From Rhizopus arrhizus (taxonomy: Eukaryota; Mucoromycota; Mucoromycetes; Mucorales; Rhizopodaceae): 64,000 bases of DNA. Numbering within the stretch: position 1 is the first letter of the stretch; each line of letters starts with the position of its first letter. The notes below the pieces were generated by a model, which was not told the DNA's origin, ran no database searches, and saw only the letters and a list, made by a program, of their open reading frames with translations. Where the stretch lies: positions 1,178,001-1,242,000 of the forward strand of contig JAKZZE010000013.1 in assembly GCA_024220505.1 (NCBI GenBank), given 5' to 3'. Position numbers and translations under genes: made by a program. Below, in pieces: positions 1 to 15,591 of the stretch.

Positions 1-2218
1 CCGTAAGGAGCAGACAGGAGAAGCGATTGCGGCAGATGACCATTCACCCTTTTATCCCATGTATCTCGCCCACTTGTTCAACACCAAGAGTACCAATGTC
101 AACTTGAACTGTAAGAACCTGTTGGCCTATCCCGAAACACGAGGCTTGTATGAGCAGTTGGTCAAGTACCCTCAAGAAATCATCCCCTTGATGGATCACA
201 CGGTGACCGAATTCTATTTGAATCAATACGAACATGAGGATCTGGGTGCATTAAGTCAGTTGAAGGTAAGGGCGAATTGATCAGAGGGAGATCAGCCAAA
301 CTAATGGGGTCGTTAGGTTCGTCCTTATAATCTGGAAGGCTCAGTGAACATGAGAGATTTAGATCCACAAAGTAAGTAAAACAGTGGAAAAAAAAGAGCA
401 TGAGACTAAAGAGAGAGGTAACATTTAGATGTGGATCAATTGATTACCATCAAGGGTCTCTTGATTCGTTCCTCACCCATCATTCCCGATATGAAAGAAG
501 CCTTTTTCCGCTGCTTGATCTGTGATGATGAAGTCACTGTCGCTGTCGATCGTGGTCGTATCCTTGAGCCCACCCGCTGTCATCGCGAAAGCTGTGGTGC
601 AGACAACTGTATGAGCTTGATTCACAACCGCTGTACGTTTTCTGATAAACAGGTCGCTCGTATTCAAGAGACACCCGATGTCGTCCCGGATGGTCAAACG
701 CCTCAGACGGTAACGATGTGTCTGTACGATGACTTGGTGGATGTGGCTAAACCAGGTGATCGTCTGGAGATCACTGGTATTTTCCGTGGTGTGCCTGTTC
801 GTGTGAATCCAAAGCAGAGAGTCATCCGTGCCTTGTTTAGAACCTATCTGGATGTGGTGCACATCAAGCGTACGGATAAAAAGAGAGTGTCGGTAGATAA
901 AAGCCTTGGTGAAACATCGGTTCATGAAAAGTAAGTGGGACAATGAAAGAAAGAAAGAAGACTGAGTTGTATGATTAGTTATGAAGAGGGAGATGAAATC
1001 GAACGTGTGTCTGGTACAGATGAAGAAGAAATCATTGGTCTCAGTCGCCGTCCTAATCTCTATGAGATCTTATCACGCTCTATTGCACCCAGTATCTATG
1101 AATTAGACGATGTCAAGAAAGGCATCCTACTCCAACTCTTTGGTGGCACTCATAAAAAATCCACAAAAAAAGGGTCTTCTCAATTCAGAGGTGATATCAA
1201 CGTGTTGCTTGTCGGTGATCCAGGTACAAGTAAATCCCAATTGCTTCAGTATGTACACAAGATTGCTCCTCGAGGTGTCTATACCTCTGGTAAGGGCAGT
1301 AGTGCGGTTGGTTTAACGGCCTACATCACACGAGACCCTGATACGCGCCAGCTGGTCTTGGAAAGTGGTGCACTTGTATTAAGTGATGGTGGTGTGTGCT
1401 GTATTGATGAATTCGACAAGATGTCGGATACGACACGATCTGTATTGCACGAAGTCATGGAACAGCAAACCATTTCGGTCGCCAAGGCCGGTATTATCAC
1501 CACATTGAACGCAAGAACTTCCATCTGTGCCTCTGCTAACCCTATTGGATCGAGATGGAACAAGAATCTATCTGTGCCTGCTAATTTGAATTTGCCACCA
1601 CCTCTTTTATCCAGGTTTGAAAATAGAAGGAGATGTAGATTGTGTGATTAACAGGAATGAGGATAGATTTGATTTGTTGTACTTGATCCTGGATCGTGTG
1701 GATGAAGATGCTGATCGTAGACTGGCTAAACATTTAGTAACATTATATATGGAAGACAATCCATTTACAGCTGGTGTGGACATTGTGGTAAAAATGACTC
1801 GTGTTTAAAAAAAAGAATGTCCTATTCACACGTATTGTTATTTCAGGGCATTGAGCTATTAACAAAATACATCAATTATGCCAAGGAAAAGATTCAACCT
1901 GAGTTGAGCAATGAGGCAGCCAACACACTCGTCGATTGCTATGTAGAACTTCGAAAGCAAGGACAAGACCGAGGTAGTTCAGACAGAAGGATCACAGCCA
2001 CCACACGTCAATTGGAATCCATGATCCGAATGTCTGAAGCACACGCCCGTATGCGACTGTCAAGCGTGGTTGAAGTCGGAGATGTGTTGGAAGCCTCTCG
2101 TCTGTTGCGTGAGGCCATTAAGGAGTATGCGACGGATCCAAAGACGGGAAGAATTGATATGGACTTGATGTTGAACGTTTTACCTAAATTAATTGAAGAC
2201 GATGTACAGAATAACTAA
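1..2218 (+). CDS. MCM4: DNA replication licensing helicase subunit Mcm4 (5' truncated by window)
   Basis: Mcm4 is one of the six AAA+ subunits of the nuclear MCM2-7 replicative helicase. The window begins inside the coding region, so the N-terminus is missing. Six exons join in one frame: 1-265, 317-371, 429-930, 979-1614, 1667-1787, 1847-2218. Diagnostic motifs in order are LITIKGL next to the OB fold, zinc-binding cysteines ([14 protein letters not shown]), NRCTF, Walker [10 protein letters not shown] near 1214-1240, Walker B CIDEFDKM near 1400-1425, and the arginine finger LLSRFDL, which is rebuilt only by removing the 52-nt intron 1615-1666. That intron has a non-consensus GTTTGA donor. 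The C-terminal winged-helix part ends at TAA 2216-2218. Mcm4 is chosen over other MCMs because of the MSLIHNR and [19 protein letters not shown] patterns. Splice sites are inferred from frame and conservation. Confidence 0.95.
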
Positions 2219-2262
2219 ATAACTAAACGATTTTTATAATTTCAGTAAACAAGGGTATCTTT

Positions 2263-2603
2263 TTATTGTTTGGATAAATGAGTTTGTAATCTTTCAACTC
2301 TTTCAATGACTTGTTGCATCAACAGTTGGCTCGAATTGAGTCTTTTTTTAGAATCCATCAATTTTTCTAAACAGGGTTGAAGTTTGGGTGGTTCGGTGAT
2401 GTCTGAAAATTGATCTAATCCTGTGTACCTTTTTTTTAAGTTTTACATGTCTTTTTTATTTTCTTATCGTCACCTTCAATCAGCTTATCCATCTCTTGAC
2501 TTAATTCTTTTTGACTTGTTTGAACGTTTGCAATCGCTTGGTCTATTTCCAGCACAACAGGACCAAATAAAGAACGAAGGTCTTGGGGTAAAGATTCACT
2601 CAT
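2263..2603 (-). CDS. Small coiled-coil protein, Snapin/BLOC-1 subunit-like
   Basis: Two exons, 2474-2603 and 2263-2420, encode about 95 residues. The start MSESLPQDL is taken as the first ATG in a good context. An upstream in-frame ATG would add a phenylalanine-rich stretch read from T-rich DNA and was rejected. The protein is almost entirely helical heptads: LEIDQAIANVQTSQKEL, then KLQPCLEKLMDSKKRLN and LLMQQVIERVERLQ. Order and spacing resemble Snapin (BLOC1S7), a subunit of the BLOC-1 complex in endosomal sorting, including the KLLNARRRV-like and QERLRRL-like blocks. Assignment from a short coiled coil is tentative; another BLOC-1 or kinetochore-type small coiled coil is possible. The gene ends 45 bp from MCM4 tail to tail, and its start lies 142 bp from the divergent EIF3D start, so the two may share a promoter. 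Confidence 0.5.
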
Positions 2604-2745
2604 GTTCAATTGGAAATAAAAAAAAAGAAAATCAGTGTGGGTTAAGAGGAGTTGCAAAAAAAAATGTGTGGCTGGGTTATTTTATCTTTTTTTTCAGCAC
2701 CACAAAGTTTTTTTTTTTTCTTTTCCTTTTCTTTAATTGATAATA

Positions 2746-4557
2746 ATGACTGATTCAACCAAACCTCATTTCCATCTTCCTTCCATTTTTGATAATCAAA
2801 GTGGCTGGGGCCCTGCCTCTGATCTCGTTCCTGCTCAATTCAATGAGATTCCTTATGCACCTTACAGTAAAGGAGACAAATTAGGTCGTGTGGCCGATTG
2901 GACCAATCCTGAAGGTCAAAAGCAAGACAACAGAGAACAAACCCGTCAAGGAAGAACGGGTGGATTCAACCGGTTCAACAAAGGTAAGGGATGAATGATG
3001 TGTGAGTGGATGCTAATGAAAGAATAGAACAACCTCAAGCCTACGGCGCTTCATTTGCTTCTGCCTTTGCTTACTTTCACAACGAAGATGAATCTTCCTT
3101 TGCTGTGGTTGACAACCGTTCTGCTGGTACAAAGAAGCAGGCCATGAAGAATACCGTCGCTCCTCGTAACGCCCGTGCTCAAGTCACCAAGCAACCTAGT
3201 TTCCGTACAGTCGGTCAACGTGCCACCAATGCTGCCGTGGGTGGCAAGTATGCTCAACAAAAGAGACGTTATGGATTCAAGGATTATGATAAACCTCAAC
3301 GGGTCAGAAATGCTTCTATCACCATTGGACCTGATTGGAAAGTGTTGGATGAAATTGAATTCAGCCGATTGGGTAAATTGAACTTTGCGGTTCCTCAAGC
3401 GACCGATGTGTAAGTGTGAATGATGTGTAGGAAAGAGGAATGATACTGACGCGTTTGGTTCTAGTGCTTCTTTTGGTTCTGTGAATGTGTACAACAGAGC
3501 TTATGACCGAGTCAACACAAAGAACGAAAAGCCACTGGCTCACATTGACCGTGTGAAGTACGACACGATGACTTCTGAAGATCCAGTGATTCAGCAATAC
3601 ATTGAAGAGAACAAGGCTACTGTATTTGCTACAGATGTCGTGTTGGCTCTCTTGATGTGTGCCACACGTACAGTCTATCCTTGGGATGTGATTGTCAAGA
3701 AGACAAGCGATGGTAAGGTCATCTTGGACAAGCGCCCAGGCAGCGCTGCTGACTTTATCACCGTGAACGAAAACTCCTATGACCCTCCTGCTGAATCTGA
3801 AAAGGACACGATCAACTCCTGGTCTGCTCTTTGCAACGAAGCAACCTACATCAACCAAAACTTCTCTCGTCAAGTGATCGATCAAGAAACCATCGCGTTT
3901 GAAAAGCCCAACCCATTCGCCAGCGAATCCGAAATGTCCGAGCTCGCCTCTTGTGGTTACCGCTACAGATCCTTCAACATGAGTCCAGTCAGTGAGGATG
4001 ACCAAGAGGCTGAAAAGATCGAGATGATTGTCCGTACCGAGGTTGATGCTGCTGTCAAGACAGCCAGTGGCACCAACTACGTGACCGTGCGTGCCTTGAA
4101 CGAATTTGACAATACAGCTCAAGGATCCGGTGGTGCCTTACCCTGGAAGAAGAGTTTGGATTCTCAACGGGGTGCAGTCGTGGCTACTGAAATGAGAAAC
4201 AATGCGGCCAAGTTGGCTCGTTGGGCCGTCCAGGCCACCTTGGCCGGTGCCGAACAGCTCAAGTTGGGTTATGTTGCCCGTGCGAATCCAAAGGATAACT
4301 CTCGCCATGTGATTCTGGGTACGCAAGCCTATAAGCCTCGTGACTTTGCTGCTCAAATGAACTTGTCCTTGACAAACGGTTGGGGTATTGTGAAGGCTGT
4401 GGTTGACATGTGTTTGCAATTGCCTGAAGGTACCTATATCATGATGAAGGATCCTAATAGACCCATTCTTCGTGTCTACCTCGTTCCTTCTGAACAAGAT
4501 TTAGAAGAACAAGAAGAATATGATGAAGAAGAAGAAGAAGAGCAAGAAGAAAAATAA
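2746..4557 (+). CDS. EIF3D: Eukaryotic translation initiation factor 3 subunit D
   Basis: eIF3d is a peripheral cytoplasmic subunit of eIF3 that can bind the mRNA cap. Three exons (2746-2983, 3028-3409, 3465-4557) give 570 residues, the usual family length. The N-terminus, with HLPSIFDNQSGWGP then IPYAPYSKGDKLGRVADW, is the eIF3d signature. ASFASAFAYFHNEDESSF and the ISIGPDW-like block (ITIGPDWKVLDEIEFSRL) precede the cap-binding domain, whose markers include YDRVNTKNEKPL, VIATDVVLALLMCATR-like residues, PWDVIV, and near the end KLGYVARANPKDNSRHVILG. The C-terminus is an acidic E/D tail ending at TAA 4555-4557. ATG 2746 is used; the frame extends slightly upstream only through non-ATG codons. 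The gene converges on the Ca2+-ATPase with 105 bp between stop codons. Confidence 0.96.
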
Positions 4558-4662
4558 GGAATTCTTTAGAAAAGATGCTTTATTGAATAAAAAAAAAGGA
4601 GATATAAATACATGTAGATATACACACAAAATGAGAGAAAAGAGGGGGGAATGCTGATAAAT

Positions 4663-7600
4663 CTATGAGTCTACGGTAGAGTTTGCATCAAAGTAGGCAT
4701 CCTCATCCTGTGCTGATTTTTTATTTTGAATGTCCTTCATGACGTGCTTTACTGCGATTTCCCAATAGAGACGAGAATAGCTGACTTCATGATTGAATTC
4801 GTCATCATTGTTTTCACTCCAAAAGTAAGGCAAATCATTTGGCAGCAAGCGAATGATTGTACCGGCCGGGATGGAGAGAGAGCCGATACCGATCGTAAAG
4901 AGCCACTGGGAAAGAGTGAGGGGCACGGTCTTGAAGGCCAAGCCACCGAACTGAACGATGATGAGCTGACTGATGACGACCAAGGCCTGAATGGCCAAGA
5001 AGAGGTAATCATGCGAGATGCCACGGAGGATGTTGAGACGATCGTCGATGCGACGGCAGTTGAGTTCATTAAAGACTTGTAAAAAGACAAAGACGTTAAA
5101 GACCATGGTCCGGAGCACCTTGGTGTCTGAAGGAGAGGCCGAGAGACCAAAGAGAGCCGGACCGTGAAACATGAGGACGAGATTGACAGCGATCTGGAAC
5201 AGGGCCTGACCAAAGATCATGCGGTTCATGCGCCAGTTGATCAAGCTGCTGTCTTTTCGCAGGGGCTTTCGACGGACGAGGTCATCCGTCAAGGGTTCGG
5301 TGGCCAAGGCGAGGGCGGCAAAGGTGTCCATGATCATGTTGACCCAGAGGAGCTGGACGGCGCTGAGGATACTTTCGGACTTTTCAGACACGACCGCGCT
5401 GACAAACGAGAGAACGACGGCGGCGATGTTGACAGTGAGTTGAAAGGTGAGGAATTTCCGGACGCCGTCATTGACCGCACGACCCCACTTGAGAGCCTGG
5501 AGGATCGAGTTGAAGTTGTCGTCCATCAGGATGATGTCCGAGGCCTCCTTGGCGACTTCGGTGCCGGCGATGCCCATCGCAAAGCCCACGTTGGCCAGTT
5601 TCAGGGCCGGTCCATCGTTCGTGCCGTCACCGGTCATGGCCACGACCTCGTTGCGTTCCTGAAGGCGGGAGACGACCAAGGTCTTGTCGATCGGTGAAGA
5701 CCGTGCGAGGACCTGAAGACGTGGGATGATGTCGTATTGTTCACGGGCTGTCAGCGCACGGAATTCGGGGCCGGTCATCGCCAGTCCACCGGTCGTCAAG
5801 ATGCCACACTCTTTGGCGATCGCTTTGGCCGTTTCTAGATTGTCACCGGTGATCTATCAAAACGTCAGGTCCTGGCATCTCTATTTTATTTATTTACCAT
5901 GCGAATAAAGACACCCGCACGACGAAAGGCTTGAACGGATTCAATGACACCCGGACGAAGTTGATCTTGAATACCGACGATACCCAGCAAGACGAGATGA
6001 TGCAGAGGTGCATCGTCCGGATCGAATTCTACAAACATCAGTTTCATCCCACTCCTTTTCATCCCACTTACCCTCAAATGTCGCCTTGTTCACATCACGG
6101 TAAGCCAAGGCCAGGGTTCTCAACGAGCGTTCAGCATAGCTCTGAATCAACCTTTCTTGCTCCACACGCACATGCCGTTCCATGGGCCGAACACGACCTC
6201 GGATGTCGATATAATGCGTGCATGCCTTGATGATTGTTTCTGCTGCTCCCTTGGTATAAAGACGATAATCAGAACGCGTGGAGGAATACACATTGCTGTC
6301 GTTGACCTCGATGATCGTCGTCATGCTCTTGACCGTCGAACTGAACGGGTAGATCGTGGCCGAACGAGAGGCAGCGCGCTGATCTTGATAAGAGTAACCC
6401 AGCTTTCGGACGAGTTCGATCATGGCACACTCTGTGGTGGATCCAATCAACTTGACCTGACCCTCTGGATCTTTTCCCTCAAAGGCTGTCGAATTCACCG
6501 AGATCGATTCCACAAAGAGATCGAGTGCGGTCGGGTTCACCGCATACCGCCAGCGCTGGATCTCTTGGGATCGCACACATTCCTTTTCGGCCACCGAGGC
6601 ACTGACGACCGTCATCTTGTTTTCTGTCAAGGTGCCCGTCTTGTCCGAACAGACTGCGGTCGCGTTCCCCATCGTTTCACTATTCGAATCAGGTCAGTGT
6701 TCGCTACAGATCCCTTCGTCACTTACCATGCCGACAGATGTCTCACCAGGTTCTTGTCCTTCAACATCTCGGTCGTCGCGAATGCCAAGGCCATCGTGAC
6801 CGCCATCGGTAAACCTTCGGGTACGGCGACCACGATGACCGTGATGGCCTGGATGATGATACTGACCAAGGTACTCAGCAGTTCACTGGTCGATATCCAG
6901 TGATGATGCATATAGCTCAAAACAAACACCTTGACCAGCAGGACACTAAAACACGTGTTAGTCTATCGAACCCGGGTTGAATAAGGCCTGACTCACATAA
7001 ACATCAAACCGGCTGCTATAAATCCGAATTTTGCAATTTGATCGGCCAAGACATTCAACTTGAGTTGTAAAGGCGTCGTTTCCTCTTCAGAATGACGCAT
7101 CAACTAGGATAGGTTTAGTGAGACATGGGACATGCACTGATTTGTTTACCATCATGGCTCTTCCATAAAAGGAATTTTCACCGACTGCGATCACAAGCAC
7201 CTTGGCAACACCCTGGAGTACCTTGGATCCACTGATGATCATACAGTCACCCTTGCCTTCTTCATTCTTCTTGACCGGATTGGATTCACCTGTCGCAGCG
7301 GATTCATCACAACGTAAATTATGACTAAAAAGAGACGATCAGTGACTGGGTTGAATCGATCCTTTCTTACCCTTCGATATAGACACAATCCACATTTAAA
7401 AGATCGCCAGGTTCGATAAACATGACATCCCCCACGACGACCTCTTGAATATGAATCTGCTGGGCCAATCCACCTCTGAGCACCTTGACCGGTCTATCTT
7501 CCTTTTTGGCATTCAACTTTCTAAATTGTTTTTCTTTTTCGTAATCATTGATCGCATTCGTGATCACCACCACAGCCACAGCACCCAAGATGGCCACACC

Positions 7601-8077
7601 ATCCACCCAACCCACCTTGGGTTCATCTGGAGGATGACTGTCCGAGTGATCTTCCCAGATACCGACAGCGAGTGAAACAAAGGAAGCGATGGTCAACATG
7701 ACTAGAAGAAAGGGTTAATATGGACCGGATTCGATACCGTGCCACTTACTCAACGTTTGATCTTTGTAGGCAGCCCAGACCAAGGAAAAGAAACTGGTCG
7801 AGGGAGCCTCAGGGATCTCATTTCTTCCAAACATGGCTCGACGTTCTTCAAAAGCGAGATGAGGTGTGGAGAGGATACCATAGGTTGGATGAAAGGATTC
7901 ATCGGGTGATAAACCCAAGGTGGGATCGACTTGAAGTGCTTGACATAAACCAAATGTGCCACCAAAGGATGATAACAACATGGGTTGTTCGATCAGTGAA
8001 TTGAGTTGATCTCGAGTGATGTCGAATTTTTGTTTATTTGAATGTAAAAGAGGTGCTTTGACATCTTCTGTATACAT
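4663..8077 (-). CDS. PMC1: P-type Ca2+-ATPase, type IIB (PMCA/Pmc1-like)
   Basis: This ATP-driven calcium pump belongs to the PMCA/vacuolar Pmc1 group and would export Ca2+ from the cytosol. Eight exons assemble in frame: 7750-8077, 7371-7701, 7150-7324, 6997-7103, 6727-6945, 6072-6679, 5898-6028 and 4663-5853, giving 1029 residues. Seen in order are [20 protein letters not shown] (M2 region), the actuator TGES within [12 protein letters not shown], the M4 ion site [15 protein letters not shown], the phosphorylation site [16 protein letters not shown] (Asp near 6643), the hinge [12 protein letters not shown] and [14 protein letters not shown], then M5-M10. Lack of a long N-terminal extension and the PEGLP site favour PMCA/Pmc1 over SERCA or Pmr1. 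No clear calmodulin-binding autoinhibitory helix could be picked out at the C-terminus by eye. Intron positions are inferred. Confidence 0.95.
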
Positions 8078-11000
8078 TTTAAAAGACCGAAATGATTTAG
8101 AAAAAAAGAAAAGAGAACAATGTACCTTTTTTTTATATTTAAATAGGTTTCATCTTGTACTATTTGAATCACGGCTGATAGAAAGGAAATATTAAAAAAA
8201 AAAAAAAAAAAGAAAAAGATGTGTAGATCAATTATAAATATTTGATAAACAACAGAAACTTCTCTTTTTTCCTTTTTTTTCCTAAAAAATAAAAAAATAC
8301 TTTTTGTGTGCACGTACCCAAATTGTGTGTGTCATCTCATCTTTCACAGCATTTAAAAAAAGTGAAACGTCTGAATTGGATTCAGCCATGTGATTGCAAA
8401 TAAAAGATCCGACATCTTCTTCATCTTTTTCAGTTTATATTAAAATCATCCAAGCCAAAAAAGAGAGAATAGGAATCCGATCAGTGAATCTATTTTATTT
8501 TTTAAAAAAAAAGATCATCTTTTAAAAAGTCCAATTGATAACCAATTCAATCGTTTTTATCGACATGTTTTATTCATCTCAATGCTTGTACCTGAAACTT
8601 TTTTTTTCAAACATGTACCAAATGATGCAATGCATCTCACTGACCAAACAAGATAAATGGTCGAGTGGAATCCATGGGCTTTTTTTAATTAAAAAAAACA
8701 ATAAATAAAAGAGTAGATAGGTTGTGTCATGCGATAGTCGCCATTTCCTTTTTAGAAAAAATCTGAAAGGTTTCAAAGAGGATGAAAAGTGAATGAAGGG
8801 GAGTGGATGTTGAGAACGATTGAATCAATTTTTAAAAGCGTTCCCCTTCCCACTCAGTTTTTCATTCATTGCAGTCCTTCTTCACAGGATTGTAGATGCA
8901 GTTTCTGAGGCAGCAGCCTTACTGTAAGACGAGACCCTCCCTTACATTCAATTGAAAGGATCATGTCTGATAAAAGAAATCACGTCAATCTACCGCTTTC
9001 AATTACCGTTTTATAAATAAATCAAAACACACGTGTAAAACATTGACTTTTCTCCCCTTCCCTTTTTACTACTTTTCATCCTGTGCTCAGTAAAAAAAAT
9101 CAAGTTCATCTTTGGGATCAAGAGCACATCCTCTCTTTTGAACACGACTGTTGAGAAGATTTGCCTCTGGGATGCGTCATCTTTGCCCAAAAATTAGGTA
9201 GATGACTTCATTTTCAGGGCTGCTTTTATCCTATTTGGTAAATAAAACGTTCCAAACATCACTCCACCCCTTCGTCAGTTACTCTCTTTTGTTTTGAAAT
9301 TCGGTTCGATAGCCTTTTTTTTGTGATAGGACACATTCTATTCTCTTTACCCAAGCAAATATTCAAAAGAACTCGACTGCAAATAACAATAGATCATTTG
9401 AGAATATCATTTCTGCTTTACCCCAACTGAGGGCTTTTTTATTGTAGTGACTTGGGATGGATTTTTCATTGGCTAAATTTACAAAAACTCTGATTGGCTG
9501 GATAACTGATTTAGAGGATGAAAGGACAACAACAGTCTATTCAGACGATTCAATTTCTGGTGGTGTTACCACACACTCAATTACCTCAAATGTTCTTTCT
9601 TCTTGGATAATGCTGTATCACCAACTTTTTTTTTTCTGAGAATCAAGGACGTCTTGAGCTTATCATCTTCTTCAGCAGGCATGTACGCCTTTTGAAGAAA
9701 GAGCTCACAAATCACTGAACAAGTACCTGCTGTGAAAGTGAGCCTTTCTTTGGCTGTGTATTTTCTATTAAAAAAAGAAAGGTTAAATAATGATAGCTCA
9801 TGGTATCAGTGGGGATAGCGTTCAAGCAAGAACCACTTGCTGTTGTCAGTCTGCTGTTGACTGCCTGTCAAGGTCAAGCGTAGGACAAGAACTGTTCAGC
9901 AGCATGCTTGCAAGTCTCGCCATAACTCTAGGAGACAAGATGGCCTCTGGTAAGCCTTTGGTACTCAAATCGAAGCTTTATAAGAAATAGAAAAAGGTAA
10001 AGGGATGGATAATTTAGCTAAAAAGAGTGGTGGAATTCATACAAATTATCTTAAGTGCGCATTTTACATCTCTGCAGAGGACTGTCAAAACAAGTTGAGC
10101 CGCTGTTTTATTTTTATGTTTCAGGTATAAAACATTCAAATAGGTACACGCAAGATCAAAAGGTTTATTTTCATGGCTCCATGTGTTAAAGCTGTAAGTC
10201 AAGGAAACACTCAGTGTTCTGTTCACTCAATGCATGTTATTTCTTTCACTGCCTGTTTTTTATGGCTGTATAATCTGTTCTGATATGCTTCTGCTTGTAC
10301 TTTTAAGTATTTTTCATAAATAGCTTTACTGCTATTGAAAACAAACTTTACTCATCCTTATATTTAGACAATGCTTTATAAATTTTCGTATGACTTTATT
10401 GGGTTAATGTAACCAAAATGAAAATTTAATGCAAGTAAAACCCTCATACAATGTACTACAAGACCTTTAACCTAAAGATTATGTTGTAGTTGTTCCGTAA
10501 TACATCTATAATCCTTCTGCTCCATGTACTTTTCTATTTCTTTATTAGTATAGCTATCCAAAGTTCTTTTTCTCAAAACGGACAACTTAAACGGTCTTTA
10601 TTGAACTTAATCCTATTAATTACTCGTCAAACAAGATCATTTAAAGAAAGATGTTTGTTGATAGAAGATTGCTATATTATTCTGTCAAAAAATTGGAATA
10701 CTATAGTATTTGGCTATTCGAAAGGCGTAAAGAAGTACAAGAATTGTATTTCAATAAAAAATTTTATCCATTAAAAGTACAACTTTAAAGCCCAATTGAT
10801 TGTTTTTTTTTTAAACCAGTAAAGTGCATTAAATGATAAGGTTTTCTACAAGCAAGAATGTAAAAAAGTACATGGATAAGCATGATTTCCTCCAATAACA
10901 AACACATTTGTAGTGATTCAAAAAGGATCAGCTTACCATATCAACTAAAACGCGAATATCACTGTCTCTATTTTAGATGAAATCAAGGTAAAATCAGATA

Positions 11001-11213
11001 TTTCAAGTTTTTTTTTTGGCACATGTAAAACTCTAGTAAAGCCTCGAATTTAAGCATACGAGCAACACTTGCTTGAGATCGGCCGTTTCAAAAGGTGGCA
11101 AAATTCGAGTCAACTTCAAGCGAATTTTACCGACTTTTTTTTTTTTTTATTCTCAAATCATTTGCAGTTCATTTTTATTCGCAGTGAACAAAAAATTATT
11201 TTCTTTCCAAAGA
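8078..11213. other. Gene-poor 3.1 kb stretch between the divergent Ca2+-ATPase and SMC5 genes
   Basis: No convincing gene is visible. The first kilobase is T/A-rich (poly-A near 8191-8210) and probably holds promoter DNA of the Ca2+-ATPase gene. Between about 9450 and 10780 there are short open frames of 60-94 codons on both strands, none with a recognisable domain. The longest, 10490-10774 (+), starts with a hydrophobic leader but lacks supporting homology. Base composition is AT-rich like other intergenic DNA. Decayed mobile-element sequence is possible, but I cannot name a family. Confidence 0.5.
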
Positions 11214-15135
<3,922 letters not shown>

Positions 15136-15591
15136 TGTTGTAAATATATTTCTAAATGGTTTTGTGGGTAATACACGTATTACAATAAAAAGGAAAATAA
15201 AAAAAATTTTCTTTCTAAGGATTCTATAAACTTTATGTTAACAATTCAATTATAAATCATTCATCTCTAGATGGTTTCCTCTTTTTTTTTTTTTTTTCTT
15301 TATCTTTATTCAATTTTTTCATTGTGTACTGATTGTAGAGATCTAAATGGTTAAAAGAAAGATTAGATTCGTTTACCAAAAAAAAAAATTGGATTGAAGG
15401 TACACAAAAAAAAAGTGACACATACAGTTGGGTCCTTTTTTTTAAATAAATATATAAACAGCGTTCTTTTTTCATCTTTTCCTGCGTCTTATTGGTTTTG
15501 TCTTGATCCTAAAAATCAGATAATTTTGTGTTCCAATCTTTAGAAAAGATCTGATAATTTCTTTCTCTTTCCTTCTCTTTCAATCATCACA
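15136..15591. other. Intergenic SMC5-MFS spacer
   Basis: AT-rich DNA with poly-T and poly-A runs near 15280-15300 and 15378-15390. It should contain the SMC5 3' end and the promoter of the downstream transporter. A CT-rich tract (TTTCTCTTTCCTTCTCTTTC, about 15558-15580) just before the next ATG is typical of fungal 5' leaders. No gene or RNA was recognised. Confidence 0.6.

Noticed and set aside
5164..5697. 177-codon plus-strand ORF opposite the Ca2+-ATPase
   Set aside because: Antisense shadow of a strongly conserved coding exon.
10490..10774. 94-codon ORF as a secreted protein
   Set aside because: A hydrophobic leader is present, but no homology, no conserved cysteines and surroundings like other intergenic DNA.
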